From a virus, in the IMG/VR virus record IMGVR_UViG_3300027906_000201, positions 1 through 20,239 of that record: a stretch of DNA of 20,239 nt. One strand, given 5' to 3'. Made by a program: the position numbers and the translations under genes. The stretch's first letter is position 1. Every line of letters starts with the position of its first letter. Positions 1 through 7,173 of the stretch are shown piece after piece. Under the pieces are notes generated by a model. That model was not told the origin of the DNA and searched no databases. It saw only the letters and a list, made by a program, of their open reading frames with translations.

Positions 1-1
1 T

Positions 2-172
2 GATGCAATGCCTGAAGTTTTAAGAGCAGAAGAGCGTATTCAGTCTGCTGGGGAAGGTGGAGATCCGGTGTCACAAGCTGATCTTGACGCTCAGATCAAA
101 GCAACAAAGAATCCAGATGAATTGCGTGCTTTGATGGAAAGTCATGGTGTCTTGTGGGGGGCAACAGCCTAA
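2..172 (+). CDS. C-terminal end of a probable head scaffolding protein (5' partial)
   Basis: The reading frame is open from the window edge to a TAA at 170-172 and gives the last 56 residues of a longer protein. The visible part is Glu/Asp/Ala/Leu-rich and predicted helical, with segments such as DLDAQIKATKNPDELRALM followed by a short hydrophobic end (GVLWGATA). An acidic helical protein directly upstream of the major capsid gene fits a scaffolding or capsid-assembly protein, whose C-terminus usually contacts the capsid protein. That role rests on position and composition; no catalytic motif is visible. It could also be the end of another head protein. The stop lies 40 bases before the capsid start, so the two were probably cotranscribed. 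Confidence 0.6.
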   Translation, partial: DAMPEVLRAEERIQSAGEGGDPVSQADLDAQIKATKNPDELRALMESHGVLWGATA

Positions 173-212
173 GTCGCTAAAGCCGATGGAGTCCTAAACA
201 CAAGGACTACCA

Positions 213-1151
213 GTGGCATATACAACCACCTCTACACTGGACGATCAGGTAAAAACGGCGTTCGATCAGACCGCTTATTTTGCTTTACGTTCACAACCAT
301 TGTTTGAAATGGTTGCGGATGTACGTTCAACCAACCAGAGCCATAACGGTTCTGGCGTACAATTCACGTTTTACGCTGACATGTCGCAAGCGACTACAGC
401 CCTTACTGAAGCGACTGACGTAACTGCTGTTGCGTTGACAGATAGCGCAGTAACCGTAACTCTCGCAGAATACGGTAACGCTGTTATCACGACCGCTAAG
501 GTGCGTGGAACCTCATTCCTCAATGTTGACGCTGATGCGGCCAACATTGTTGGTTACAACATGGCTGACTCGATGGACAAAATCGTTTCAGATGTCGCCA
601 ATGGCGGCTCAAACGTAACTCACGTCGGCCAGTCCAGCCGTGGTGCTATCACCGCTACGGACGTTTACACCGCTGCCGAAGGCCGTAAAGCCGTCGCCCA
701 GCTTCGTACTCGTAACGCTCCGGGCTGGAGCAATGGTAACTATATGGCAGTTATCCATCCTGATGTTTCCTACGATCTTCGTGGAGACACAGCGGTAACT
801 GACGTTATTCAGTACCAACTGTACCAAGAAGGCGCGCCTATCAAGGCTGGCTCAATCGGTACATTCAATGGCATCGAATACATCGAAAACCCACGTGCCG
901 GTCTAGTTGCCGACGGTGGCGCAAGCAATGTCGATGTTTACCAAACCCTTATCTGTGGTCGTCAGGGACTTGCAAAAGCATTCTCTCGTGCCCCCGGATT
1001 CGGGCCTGAGCCAAGCATTGTTGTCGGTCCTGTGACTGACACGCTGCGTCGGTTCAACCCAATCGGTTGGTACCACCTCGTTGGTTATGGCCGCTTCCGT
1101 GAAGCGTGTCTGCAACGTGTGGAATCAGCTTCCAGCATTGGCGATAACTAA
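213..1151 (+). CDS. Major capsid protein, N4-gp56-like HK97-fold family
   Basis: This 312-residue protein would form the icosahedral shell. The stretch around residues 64-130 (LTEATDVTAVALTDSAVTV, then LAEYGNAVITTAKVRGTSF, then a helix ending in DVANGG) is the pattern I associate with the N4-gp56 family of HK97-fold capsid proteins. In that family this region forms the long E-loop/P-domain strands and the spine helix. The C-terminal part carries a conserved-looking run on IEYIENPRAGL and GWYHLVGYGRFREACLQRVES, as capsid proteins of this kind often do. Translation starts at GTG 213, with a weak AAGGA element about 8 bases upstream. The length is normal for a phage capsid subunit. It sits directly after a scaffold-like gene, and a GC-rich hairpin follows, a common arrangement for the most highly expressed virion gene. 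Confidence 0.88.
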   Translation: MAYTTTSTLDDQVKTAFDQTAYFALRSQPLFEMVADVRSTNQSHNGSGVQFTFYADMSQATTALTEATDVTAVALTDSAVTVTLAEYGNAVITTAKVRGTSFLNVDADAANIVGYNMADSMDKIVSDVANGGSNVTHVGQSSRGAITATDVYTAAEGRKAVAQLRTRNAPGWSNGNYMAVIHPDVSYDLRGDTAVTDVIQYQLYQEGAPIKAGSIGTFNGIEYIENPRAGLVADGGASNVDVYQTLICGRQGLAKAFSRAPGFGPEPSIVVGPVTDTLRRFNPIGWYHLVGYGRFREACLQRVESASSIGDN

Positions 1152-1164
1152 TAGTTAGCGCCTA

Positions 1165-1220
1165 AGAGGAAGTGGGGGGGTCGGGTTTTCCCCCTTTCCC
1201 CGGCTCCCCCGCACTCCTCT
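1165..1220 (+). terminator. GC-rich hairpin after the capsid gene
   Basis: AGAGG-A-AGTG-GGGGG on the left pairs with CCCCCG-CACT-CCTCT on the right, and inner G- and C-runs around a TTTT can extend the pairing. It begins 14 bases after the capsid stop. No clean U-tract follows, so it may be a weak terminator, an RNA 3'-end stabiliser or a processing site that sets capsid expression above that of downstream genes. Confidence 0.5.
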
Positions 1221-1235
1221 GCTATCATTCAAATC

Positions 1236-1334
1236 ATGCCTATCGTTAAAGGAAAGAAGTATCCTTATACCACTAAAGGTAAAAAGGCTGCTGCTGCCGC
1301 AAGAAAGAAAAAGAATGCAAAAACCAAACGGTGA
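1236..1334 (+). CDS. 32-residue Lys/Ala-rich basic peptide
   Basis: ATG at 1236 opens a 32-codon frame ending in TGA at 1332-1334. The product begins MPIVKGKKYPYTTKGKK, continues with five alanines and ends in a cluster of Lys and Arg. Roughly 40% of residues are Lys or Arg and there are no acidic residues. Short peptides with a GKK-(Y/F)-PYT-KGK start and an Ala/Lys tail recur among phage structural genes in my experience, but I know of no proven function. The charge suggests nucleic-acid binding, for example charge neutralisation of packaged DNA. It lies between the capsid hairpin and the next virion gene, with no strong ribosome site visible. It could be a chance frame, but the composition is unlike random sequence here. 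Confidence 0.6.
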   Translation: MPIVKGKKYPYTTKGKKAAAAARKKKNAKTKR

Positions 1335-1378
1335 TGTAACGATCAGGCCAAAGCCGATCCAAGGAACAGGTACTGCTA

Positions 1379-1816
1379 ATGGCTAGTGGTCTTTACGTTG
1401 AGACTTTTGAAGCTGCGTTTAAGAACGATCTCGCACTTGACATGGACAATGACACATTTAAGTGCATGTTGGTCAACGCTTCTTATACACCAAACTTTGA
1501 AACTCACACAAACAAATCAGATGTAACAAACGAAATTTCGGGTACCGGATACACAGCCGGTGGCGAAACTCTTACCAGTGTGGCAATGACCAGTAGTTCT
1601 GATGGGACAGGCACAATCAAATGGGATGCAGATGACGTATCGTGGACCAGTTCCACGTTGTCAGCGGTACGAGCCGGAGTTATCTACGATGACACGGTGA
1701 CGAACGACCGTTTAATTGCATACATAGATTTCGGGGGAGATTTCAGTACAACGTCAGGCACATTCCAAATACAGTGGAATGCGTCTGGTATTTTCACTCT
1801 TGATTTGGTTCCATAG
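1379..1816 (+). CDS. Small virion structural protein (145 residues)
   Basis: The pattern is one I associate with small phage structural proteins encoded near the capsid gene: an N-terminal MASGLYVETFEAAFKNDL, a core CMLVNASYTPNFETH, then SGTGYTAGGETL, a WDADDVSW turn, a strand VRAGVIYDD, LIAYIDFGGD, and the C-terminal FQIQWNASGIFTLDL. The alternating polar/hydrophobic pattern predicts a compact beta fold with little helix. Known relatives are usually annotated only as structural or hypothetical. A head decoration or fibre-base role is inferred. The ATG at 1379 has AAGGAACAGG about 10 bases upstream. The next gene follows 8 bases after the stop with its own ribosome site. No signal peptide or membrane segment is present. 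Confidence 0.7.
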   Translation: MASGLYVETFEAAFKNDLALDMDNDTFKCMLVNASYTPNFETHTNKSDVTNEISGTGYTAGGETLTSVAMTSSSDGTGTIKWDADDVSWTSSTLSAVRAGVIYDDTVTNDRLIAYIDFGGDFSTTSGTFQIQWNASGIFTLDLVP

Positions 1817-1824
1817 GAGCAATA

Positions 1825-2487
1825 ATGCCAACGTCAAACTATCCAACATCTCTTGATACAACCTCAACGCAGGTAACTCCGGGGTCTACTACTGACTTGG
1901 ATGCGTCAGGTTACGAGCACGATCAAGTTCATGGTGCTGCTTCTACTGCTTTGATTGCTTTAGAAACAAAGCTCGGTATTAGTGCTGCGCCTGCTGCTTC
2001 TGCTAGTGCGAACTCTTTTTTAGAGCATTCGAGTGGTGGCACAACTGCGTGGACCAATACTTTGACTGGTTCGACAATTGCTGGCACCACTCTTACAGGT
2101 GCAGTTGTCGGTGGAGATCAGATCATGTCGGCAGTAGTTCACAAGGATTATGCCGAAACTGTGTACGCCGGTGGGAACACAAGTACCGCAGTCACTCTCG
2201 ACGAAACTAACGGCAACACTCAGACGTGGACGATGACAGGTAACTGTACGTTTACGATGCCTTCGGGTGCTGGGTTGCAGCCGGGTACTGCATTGACACT
2301 GATCCTTACGCAGGATGGTACGGGTTCTCGTACTGGTGCGTTTACTAGTGTGAAGTGGGCTGGTGCTACTGCTCCGACGTTGACGACTACTGCGACTACG
2401 GGTGTCGATATTCTTGCGTTTATCACGTTTAATGGTGGTAGCTCTCCGGTTTGGTATGGGTTTACCGCTGGGGCGGATATGTCGTAA
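1825..2487 (+). CDS. Head- or tail-fibre-like structural protein
   Basis: This 220-residue protein has an N-terminal part typical of phage fibre proteins: MPTSNYPTSLDT, then YEHDQVHGAASTALIALETKLGI (residues about 31-53, shown with its core HGAASTALIALETKLGI), a helix that in related proteins precedes a beta-rich shaft. A low-complexity Gly/Thr/Ser segment follows. The C-terminal domain runs from about residue 110 and contains TFTMPSGAGLQPGTALTLIL, then a DGTGSRT turn, VKWAGATAPTLTTTA and a final WYGFTAGADMS. That combination recurs in fibre and decoration proteins of environmental phages. A good ribosome site (GGAGCAATA) precedes ATG 1825. Its stop overlaps the next start as TAATG, so the two are translationally coupled. 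The exact location on the virion cannot be told from sequence. Confidence 0.72.
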   Translation: MPTSNYPTSLDTTSTQVTPGSTTDLDASGYEHDQVHGAASTALIALETKLGISAAPAASASANSFLEHSSGGTTAWTNTLTGSTIAGTTLTGAVVGGDQIMSAVVHKDYAETVYAGGNTSTAVTLDETNGNTQTWTMTGNCTFTMPSGAGLQPGTALTLILTQDGTGSRTGAFTSVKWAGATAPTLTTTATTGVDILAFITFNGGSSPVWYGFTAGADMS

Positions 2488-3113
2488 TGCCATTTGGGGC
2501 CGGTAAGGTAGCTTTACTTGGTGCCGCCGGTTCAGCCGGTGGTGGTGCATCAGACCTTGAATTTGTTGAAAAACAAGAACTTACTTCGGGTAGTAACCTT
2601 ATTCAGTTCACTGGGCTTGATACAACTTACGATCATTACCTAATTTTGTGGCGTGCTCGTCACACAAATAGTGCTGATGGTTCAGATCTGAATATCAAAA
2701 TGAACAGCGATACTAATCACGCTGTTTGGCAAACAAGATATATGTACGATGGACCTGATTCCACTAACCAAGCAAATTACAAAGGCACAAATTATAGCGG
2801 TTCTTCAACCGGTCGAATTGGTGCAGTTATCGGCACTAGTGGCGGCAAAAGCGCTTATCACTGGTCGCATGGGTACATAGACATAACAGCCGCTAACGAT
2901 ACTTTTGTTTACAACAACGCTGTTGGCGTAAGCGGTGGTTACAAAGGCGGTAATGGTGCTACTTCTTGGGGAAACAACGGCCTTTATTATTACGGCTCTA
3001 CTCTAAAATTTCAAAGTCAAGTAACTTCTATCCAGATTACCGTTAATGACGGGAGTTACACATTTGGTAGCGGATCGAAGTTTGTTCTTTACGGATACAA
3101 GGCGGCTTCGTAA
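2487..3113 (+). CDS. Fibre-like protein, tandem-domain copy 1, with MPFG anchor tag
   Basis: I placed the start at ATG 2487, which overlaps the previous stop as TAATG, rather than at an upstream in-frame GTG (2451), because the product then begins MPFGAGKVALLG, a tag shared with the protein at 4491. A Gly/Ala/Ser linker follows and then one beta-rich domain. The opening of the domain (LIQFTGLDTTYDHYLILW) and its end (GSGSKFVLYGYK) match the corresponding ends of the next two genes, so the three are diverged copies. The LYG(Y/I)K ending is common in fibre proteins of environmental phages and predicts a jelly-roll-like module. The product has 208 residues and would be an outer virion component, possibly host-binding. 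The overlap with the next start is again TAATG. Confidence 0.7.
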   Translation: MPFGAGKVALLGAAGSAGGGASDLEFVEKQELTSGSNLIQFTGLDTTYDHYLILWRARHTNSADGSDLNIKMNSDTNHAVWQTRYMYDGPDSTNQANYKGTNYSGSSTGRIGAVIGTSGGKSAYHWSHGYIDITAANDTFVYNNAVGVSGGYKGGNGATSWGNNGLYYYGSTLKFQSQVTSIQITVNDGSYTFGSGSKFVLYGYKAAS

Positions 3114-3637
3114 TGGGTTACAAACTTTTAGCTTCCGCAAAATCGTCTGACCATTCAAGTAGCCCCGGCTATTACATGGAATTTACGAACATCGACCAAG
3201 GTTATGATGATTTGCTGATTAAAGGATGGTTTCTTTCTAACCATAGTGTCGGTCAAATGAACTCTATATTGAAACTTGGCACGGATCTTAGTGGTTATAG
3301 CCGTGGTTGGTATGTGTATAACGGAAGCGCAATGGGTCGTCAATCAGACACTAGCCAACGCATGACTCTGCGTAGTGCAGGTTCTAGTAGCGGTGCTTCT
3401 TGGAGAGATACGATTTATGAGTGCCGTATTCCAAGATATACGGATACTACTTATCACAAACGATCTATGAATTTGTCGTGGCAAGCTGAAGGAAGTACTT
3501 ACGGTTCTATCGAAGGCACAGCAACATTGCAAGATGGGAATACTGCTGCTATATCTGCGATTCAACTTCAAATGAACGGTGGTTACTCAATAGTTGGAGA
3601 GTCTCAGTGGTGGCTTTACGGGATAAAGAATAGTTAA
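3113..3637 (+). CDS. Fibre-like protein, tandem-domain copy 2
   Basis: This 174-residue protein starts at ATG 3113 inside the upstream stop (TAATG). It lacks the MPFG tag and enters the beta domain almost at once. YMEFTNIDQGYDDLLIKGW corresponds to FTGLDTTYDHYLILW in the preceding protein, and the end AISAIQLQMNGGYS...GESQWWLYGIKNS corresponds to its last strands and LYG ending. Tyr, Ser, Gly and Trp are frequent, which is usual for surface-exposed receptor-binding or carbohydrate-binding modules. No catalytic motif is visible. Since it has no anchor of its own, it may be held on the virion by its neighbour's product or form a mixed trimer; that is inference. The next gene starts at the base after the stop. 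Confidence 0.66.
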   Translation: MGYKLLASAKSSDHSSSPGYYMEFTNIDQGYDDLLIKGWFLSNHSVGQMNSILKLGTDLSGYSRGWYVYNGSAMGRQSDTSQRMTLRSAGSSSGASWRDTIYECRIPRYTDTTYHKRSMNLSWQAEGSTYGSIEGTATLQDGNTAAISAIQLQMNGGYSIVGESQWWLYGIKNS

Positions 3638-4258
3638 ATGGACCATATAACAACTACTACCATTTCTGGTACATCAACAAACACAGTCGAATGGTCTAAT
3701 CTCGATACGGCTACTTATTCTTCGTATTATGTGACGTGGGAAGTGCAAGCAAACGCTTCGGGTTTAACAAACCAAGAACTTGCAGGGGGTTTGCATGTCA
3801 AAACTGGGTATGTTGAGCCGAGTAACGGAATAACTTATTACGTTGCTGGTAACGGCAACACTGTTAAAAGTAATTACGGTTCTGATTCTGGTTACAGCTA
3901 CATAACTAGCGCTGCGACTAGCGCAAACTATTTTTGTGGGGTAGGCGGATTTAACTTCCCTTACGATTCTTCCGGTAACAAACAATACTGGGGGCAAGGG
4001 TTTATGTGGATACCGTTCGGCGGAGATGACGGTGACCCTGACGGTGACACATGCGCTCCAGCCTATATAGGTAGATCAGCAGCAGTAGATGAAGCTGAAA
4101 CTAGTAACTACGGATATGGTATGACTGACAATGTGGTTATCGCAGGTCATTCTTATCGACTAGCTGGACTACAATTTTCTACAACTGCTGGCGGTAACAC
4201 TATTGCGTTTGCACCGGGTAGCAGATTTTCATTGTTCGGATTGAAGGATTCAGTGTAA
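3638..4258 (+). CDS. Fibre-like protein, tandem-domain copy 3
   Basis: ATG 3638 follows the previous stop with no gap. The 206-residue product opens with an equivalent of the shared domain start (NTVEWSNLDTATYSSYYVTW) and closes with FAPGSRFSLFGLKDSV, the counterpart of the LYGxK ending of the two genes before it. The middle differs, including an acidic turn (GGDDGDPDGD, about residues 127-137) that could bind calcium, although no complete EF-hand-type loop is present. I call it a fibre-tip or receptor-binding paralog. Its stop overlaps the next start as TAATG. As with copy 2 there is no N-terminal virion tag. Confidence 0.66.
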   Translation: MDHITTTTISGTSTNTVEWSNLDTATYSSYYVTWEVQANASGLTNQELAGGLHVKTGYVEPSNGITYYVAGNGNTVKSNYGSDSGYSYITSAATSANYFCGVGGFNFPYDSSGNKQYWGQGFMWIPFGGDDGDPDGDTCAPAYIGRSAAVDEAETSNYGYGMTDNVVIAGHSYRLAGLQFSTTAGGNTIAFAPGSRFSLFGLKDSV

Positions 4259-4482
4259 TGCCTGATGTGATAAGTGTAGATGTTCAAACTGGTGAAGTTA
4301 CTGAACGAAATTTTACTGCTGTAGAAATAGCGGAGATAGAAGCTAACGCTGTAGCTAATGCAGAAGCGTTGGCAATACAACAAGCTGAAGAAGCACGAGT
4401 GGCTGCGGAAAAGGAGTCAGGTAATCAGAAACTTAAAGATCTTGGTTTAACTGACGACGAAATCGCTGCACTTACTAGCTAA
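4258..4482 (+). CDS. Small coiled-coil protein of the fibre cluster
   Basis: This 74-residue protein starts at the TAATG junction. It has a short beta hairpin (MPDVISVDVQTGEVTERNFT), then a long Ala/Glu helix (about residues 20-52), then the ending KLKDLGLTDDEIAALTS. A hairpin, an acidic Ala/Glu helix and an LGLTxxEIxAL end are a recurring pattern for small proteins encoded beside phage tail fibres. Their function is not established; assembly chaperone or trimerisation aid are the usual guesses. Its placement between the tandem fibre copies and the next MPFG-tagged gene supports a fibre-related role. No Cys, signal peptide or membrane segment is present. Confidence 0.66.
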   Translation: MPDVISVDVQTGEVTERNFTAVEIAEIEANAVANAEALAIQQAEEARVAAEKESGNQKLKDLGLTDDEIAALTS

Positions 4483-4490
4483 GGATTGTT

Positions 4491-6038
4491 ATGCCGTTCG
4501 GATCTTTCAAAGTAGCGCTATTAGGTTCAGGTGGAGGAGGCTCCGTTGATCCTTTTGTTGCTTGGTACGCTTATGATGACGCAGCGAGTGTAGATACTAG
4601 GGCTGGGTCATTCAAACGATTCGATGACGACGACAATTTTGTTCTTGCAGGCTACACAGAGAAAACAAATGACAATAATTGGTGGATGTATTTCCTTAAG
4701 ATAGATAAAGAGGGTGAGGTTCTTAGTACCAACACAGCAAATATAGGTAACACATCTAGCGGCGGACAGACGCAGCTTATCGTCTATTCAGACTCTACAT
4801 ACGGTTGGTGGGCAGGCGGCAACTATATAAATAGCAGCGGCTATGCCACTATGGAATTGACTCGTTGGGATGACCAGCTTGCGGTTTCTGACGGTGACGC
4901 TACAAGCGCCACTTATTATCATCGAGGCGGCTACCCTTTCACTAGTTTTAATTCTCACGACTATGCAGTTACTTCTACAGGTGGCCTTGTAGTAAATATG
5001 GGGACTAGTAATGATCCGCCAAGGTTTTTGCAACAGTCATATGTGTATGATTCTTATGCGAATTATCGGTATGAAGTTAGTAACCAACAGTTTGAAAGAA
5101 CCAATAGCTTAAATACCTTAGTCAGAGCAGCGCATGGCAGCTACAATAATCAATGCTACGGCGGTGGAAACACGGTTTACGATACCAGTGACTTCCTTAT
5201 GTCTGTTTATGGGCAAGGTAGCTCTGGTTACAATCCGTATGTAAGTCGATGCACCGATATTATGAGCGTATACGGCAACGGCTATAAAATGAGCTCGTCA
5301 AACGGTGCCTATAACTGTGCTGGGGTTACTATTTTGGGGCACCAAGATTCCACAGACTGGTATATGCAAATTCTTGATATAGGTAGCAACGGTTACGATA
5401 CGTCAATCTTAAAAATGACTGACTTCCCTACTACTTATGGAAGTAACTTTACTTACGCTTGGAAGAAAGCGTTCCGGCCATCGTCAACCCGAACTAACTA
5501 TTACCCTGTCTGGTCCTCTGATCCGATTACAGATTCTTCAGACAATGTGTATCAATTAAATACTTTCTACAACGCAACTGATAGTAATAAACGTGAAATG
5601 TTTCTTATCAAACGCAATTCGAATGGGACCATACAATGGGTAAACCAAATTAAATGGAACTCCACAGCCGGAAATAACACTAACTCTTTCGGTTATCCAG
5701 TGTTACAGTTAAATAAAGCTGAAGATATGGTGTATCTGAACTGTGATACACAGACTCTTTATCCTCAACCGGGTTATAGGTATAGGAATTTAGTGTTCTG
5801 CCTTAATGCAGATGGTTCAACTTCAGGGAATGCTCGGTTTGATGACAACTGGAACTTTGACATAGCAGAGTTCACAACTTATGTAGATGAAACGTCTACT
5901 TGGTCAGATGAAGGAGCCGGTATAAATCTGACTGTAGGATTTTCTAGTAACAGTTATTCGGGTAATGGTTCGGCTAGCCCTGCCGCTCCCGGCGTGAATG
6001 GCAACACTTACGACGAAGCAAAGTTAGCAATATCGTGA
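4491..6038 (+). CDS. Large beta-rich fibre or receptor-binding protein with MPFG anchor tag
   Basis: This 515-residue protein begins MPFGSFKVALLGSGGGGS, almost the same tag and glycine linker as the protein at 2487, but the rest is unrelated to it. The body is rich in Tyr, Asn, Ser, Gly and Asp. It shows repeating beta segments such as NFVLAGYTEKTNDNNWWMYF, WWAGGNYINSSGY, DWYMQILDIGSNG, KREMFLIKRNSNGTIQW and DMVYLNCDTQTL. Blades of the form xxFLIKRxxxGxIxW suggest a beta-propeller of the kind that reads out recorded-value-like repeats. A host-receptor or glycan-binding role is plausible. No protease or hydrolase active site is evident. The ATG at 4491 is preceded by AAGGATTGTT. It overlaps the next gene's GTG by 4 bases. 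Confidence 0.68.
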   Translation: MPFGSFKVALLGSGGGGSVDPFVAWYAYDDAASVDTRAGSFKRFDDDDNFVLAGYTEKTNDNNWWMYFLKIDKEGEVLSTNTANIGNTSSGGQTQLIVYSDSTYGWWAGGNYINSSGYATMELTRWDDQLAVSDGDATSATYYHRGGYPFTSFNSHDYAVTSTGGLVVNMGTSNDPPRFLQQSYVYDSYANYRYEVSNQQFERTNSLNTLVRAAHGSYNNQCYGGGNTVYDTSDFLMSVYGQGSSGYNPYVSRCTDIMSVYGNGYKMSSSNGAYNCAGVTILGHQDSTDWYMQILDIGSNGYDTSILKMTDFPTTYGSNFTYAWKKAFRPSSTRTNYYPVWSSDPITDSSDNVYQLNTFYNATDSNKREMFLIKRNSNGTIQWVNQIKWNSTAGNNTNSFGYPVLQLNKAEDMVYLNCDTQTLYPQPGYRYRNLVFCLNADGSTSGNARFDDNWNFDIAEFTTYVDETSTWSDEGAGINLTVGFSSNSYSGNGSASPAAPGVNGNTYDEAKLAIS

Positions 6039-6364
6039 GCGTACAAATTTTTTATATGGGTCCTGACGGTGAATACCCTAGATTCGCAGGCGATATTCAA
6101 GAACAGTACCCTGATTGGAAACCAGATCAACCTGTGCCTTCAGATTGGAGAGAAGTCGAAGTCGAAGATCGGTTTGAGATAGAAGGCCGTTTAACTTACC
6201 CTGAAGGTAAAACTCACGAAGATTCTAGCCCGTTGTCAGAAAAGGTTTATGTTCCTCTTGCCCCAACTTTTGATGCTGGTGCAGGCAAGTGGGTTCAATC
6301 GTGGGTTATAGAAACTGTTGAGTGGGCTGAAGATACTTTGCTGCCTCCTCACGAACGACCATGA
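6035..6364 (+). CDS. Hypothetical 109-residue protein, fibre-associated by position
   Basis: Translation probably starts at GTG 6035, which overlaps the upstream TGA (GTGA), and ends in an ATGA overlap with the endolysin. The product is acidic and rich in Trp, Pro and Glu (DWKPDQPVPSDWREVEVEDR; YVPLAPTFDAGAGKWVQSW). The KWVQSWVIETVEWAED stretch recalls small proteins that accompany tail fibres as assembly helpers, but I do not recognise a family with confidence. There are no Cys residues, membrane segment or known active site. Coupled translation between a fibre gene and the lysis cassette is the main contextual clue. Confidence 0.62.
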   Translation: MSVQIFYMGPDGEYPRFAGDIQEQYPDWKPDQPVPSDWREVEVEDRFEIEGRLTYPEGKTHEDSSPLSEKVYVPLAPTFDAGAGKWVQSWVIETVEWAEDTLLPPHERP

Positions 6365-7173
6365 AACTTGTAGATGCCCCCGGTAAAGTCAACACCGGAC
6401 GGCCACTCAAACCATTCGGGATAGTTGTCCACCATACCGCTTCCAACCGCAACGCAGACCCCGACAACGTGGTTGCCTTATGTGTGCGAGGAGTCAACAA
6501 GGTACCCGGACCTCTATACAACTACCTCATAAAACGTGATGGTACCATTGTCAAGTTGACTGCGGAGAACGTGAAAGCTAACCACGCTGGTCGTGGCTTA
6601 CAGTCAGTGTTGACACGGATGCAGCAGAATAATCCTGTTACTGGTGACGCTGCTAGTCCCGGTAAGATCAGCGCCAACTCTCGTTTAATAGGTGTTTCAA
6701 TTATTAATGACGGGTTAGGGGAAGATGTGCCCGAGGCACAGATGGACGCACTCGTAGATTTGTGCGCCTTTCTGTGCGACGGACATAAATGGAATCCCGA
6801 TTGTGCCGTGATAGGTCACAAAGAATGGACTTCACGTAAGGTAGATCCCTCATTCTCAATGAGTGAACTTCGAGGGATGATCCACCGTCGCATGGTTACA
6901 AGCGTTCCTGTAATGACTTTACCTAAAGAACCAGAGGACGGACTTGTTCCGTTCCCCGGAACGCTACGCAAAGGCTCACGCAGCCAAGCAGTTGTTCATG
7001 TTCAACGAGTAGTAGGAGCTTTAGCCGACGGAATATACGGGCGTGGTACACTCGCCAAAGTAAAACAATGGCAGCGAGCTAAAGGGCTTGTTGCAGATGG
7101 CGTAGTTGGTCCAAAGACTTGGGCGGCTATGCAGATACGGAGACAAGAAGTTGTTCAACCAGCGTTTTATTAA
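6361..7173 (+). CDS. Endolysin: N-acetylmuramoyl-L-alanine amidase with peptidoglycan-binding domain
   Basis: This enzyme cuts the amide bond between the glycan and the stem peptide at the end of infection. Residues about 15-165 form an amidase_2/PGRP domain: GIVVHHTAS supplies H24 or H25, NHAG at 74-77 and YNYLIKRDGTI at 53-63 are typical, and GHKEW (H153) with KVDP (D162) completes a zinc site. A Pro-rich linker leads to a PG_binding_1 domain (about 203-262) with LRKGSRSQAVVHVQRVVG, DGIYGRGT and DGVVGPKTW. The 270-residue length fits a two-domain endolysin. No signal peptide is seen, so release would depend on the holin encoded next. The start is ATG 6361 in an ATGA overlap with the preceding gene. 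Confidence 0.93.
   Translation: MKLVDAPGKVNTGRPLKPFGIVVHHTASNRNADPDNVVALCVRGVNKVPGPLYNYLIKRDGTIVKLTAENVKANHAGRGLQSVLTRMQQNNPVTGDAASPGKISANSRLIGVSIINDGLGEDVPEAQMDALVDLCAFLCDGHKWNPDCAVIGHKEWTSRKVDPSFSMSELRGMIHRRMVTSVPVMTLPKEPEDGLVPFPGTLRKGSRSQAVVHVQRVVGALADGIYGRGTLAKVKQWQRAKGLVADGVVGPKTWAAMQIRRQEVVQPAFY

Noticed and set aside
2451-2486. Upstream GTG start for the fibre-like gene at 2487
   Set aside because: The added residues have no match, whereas ATG 2487 gives the MPFG tag shared with the gene at 4491 and a TAATG overlap.
2020-2550. 176-residue reverse-strand frame rich in Arg, Ser and Thr
   Set aside because: It lies antisense to the fibre gene at 1825-2487 and mirrors its Thr/Gly/Ala codons; no ribosome site and no protein-like pattern.
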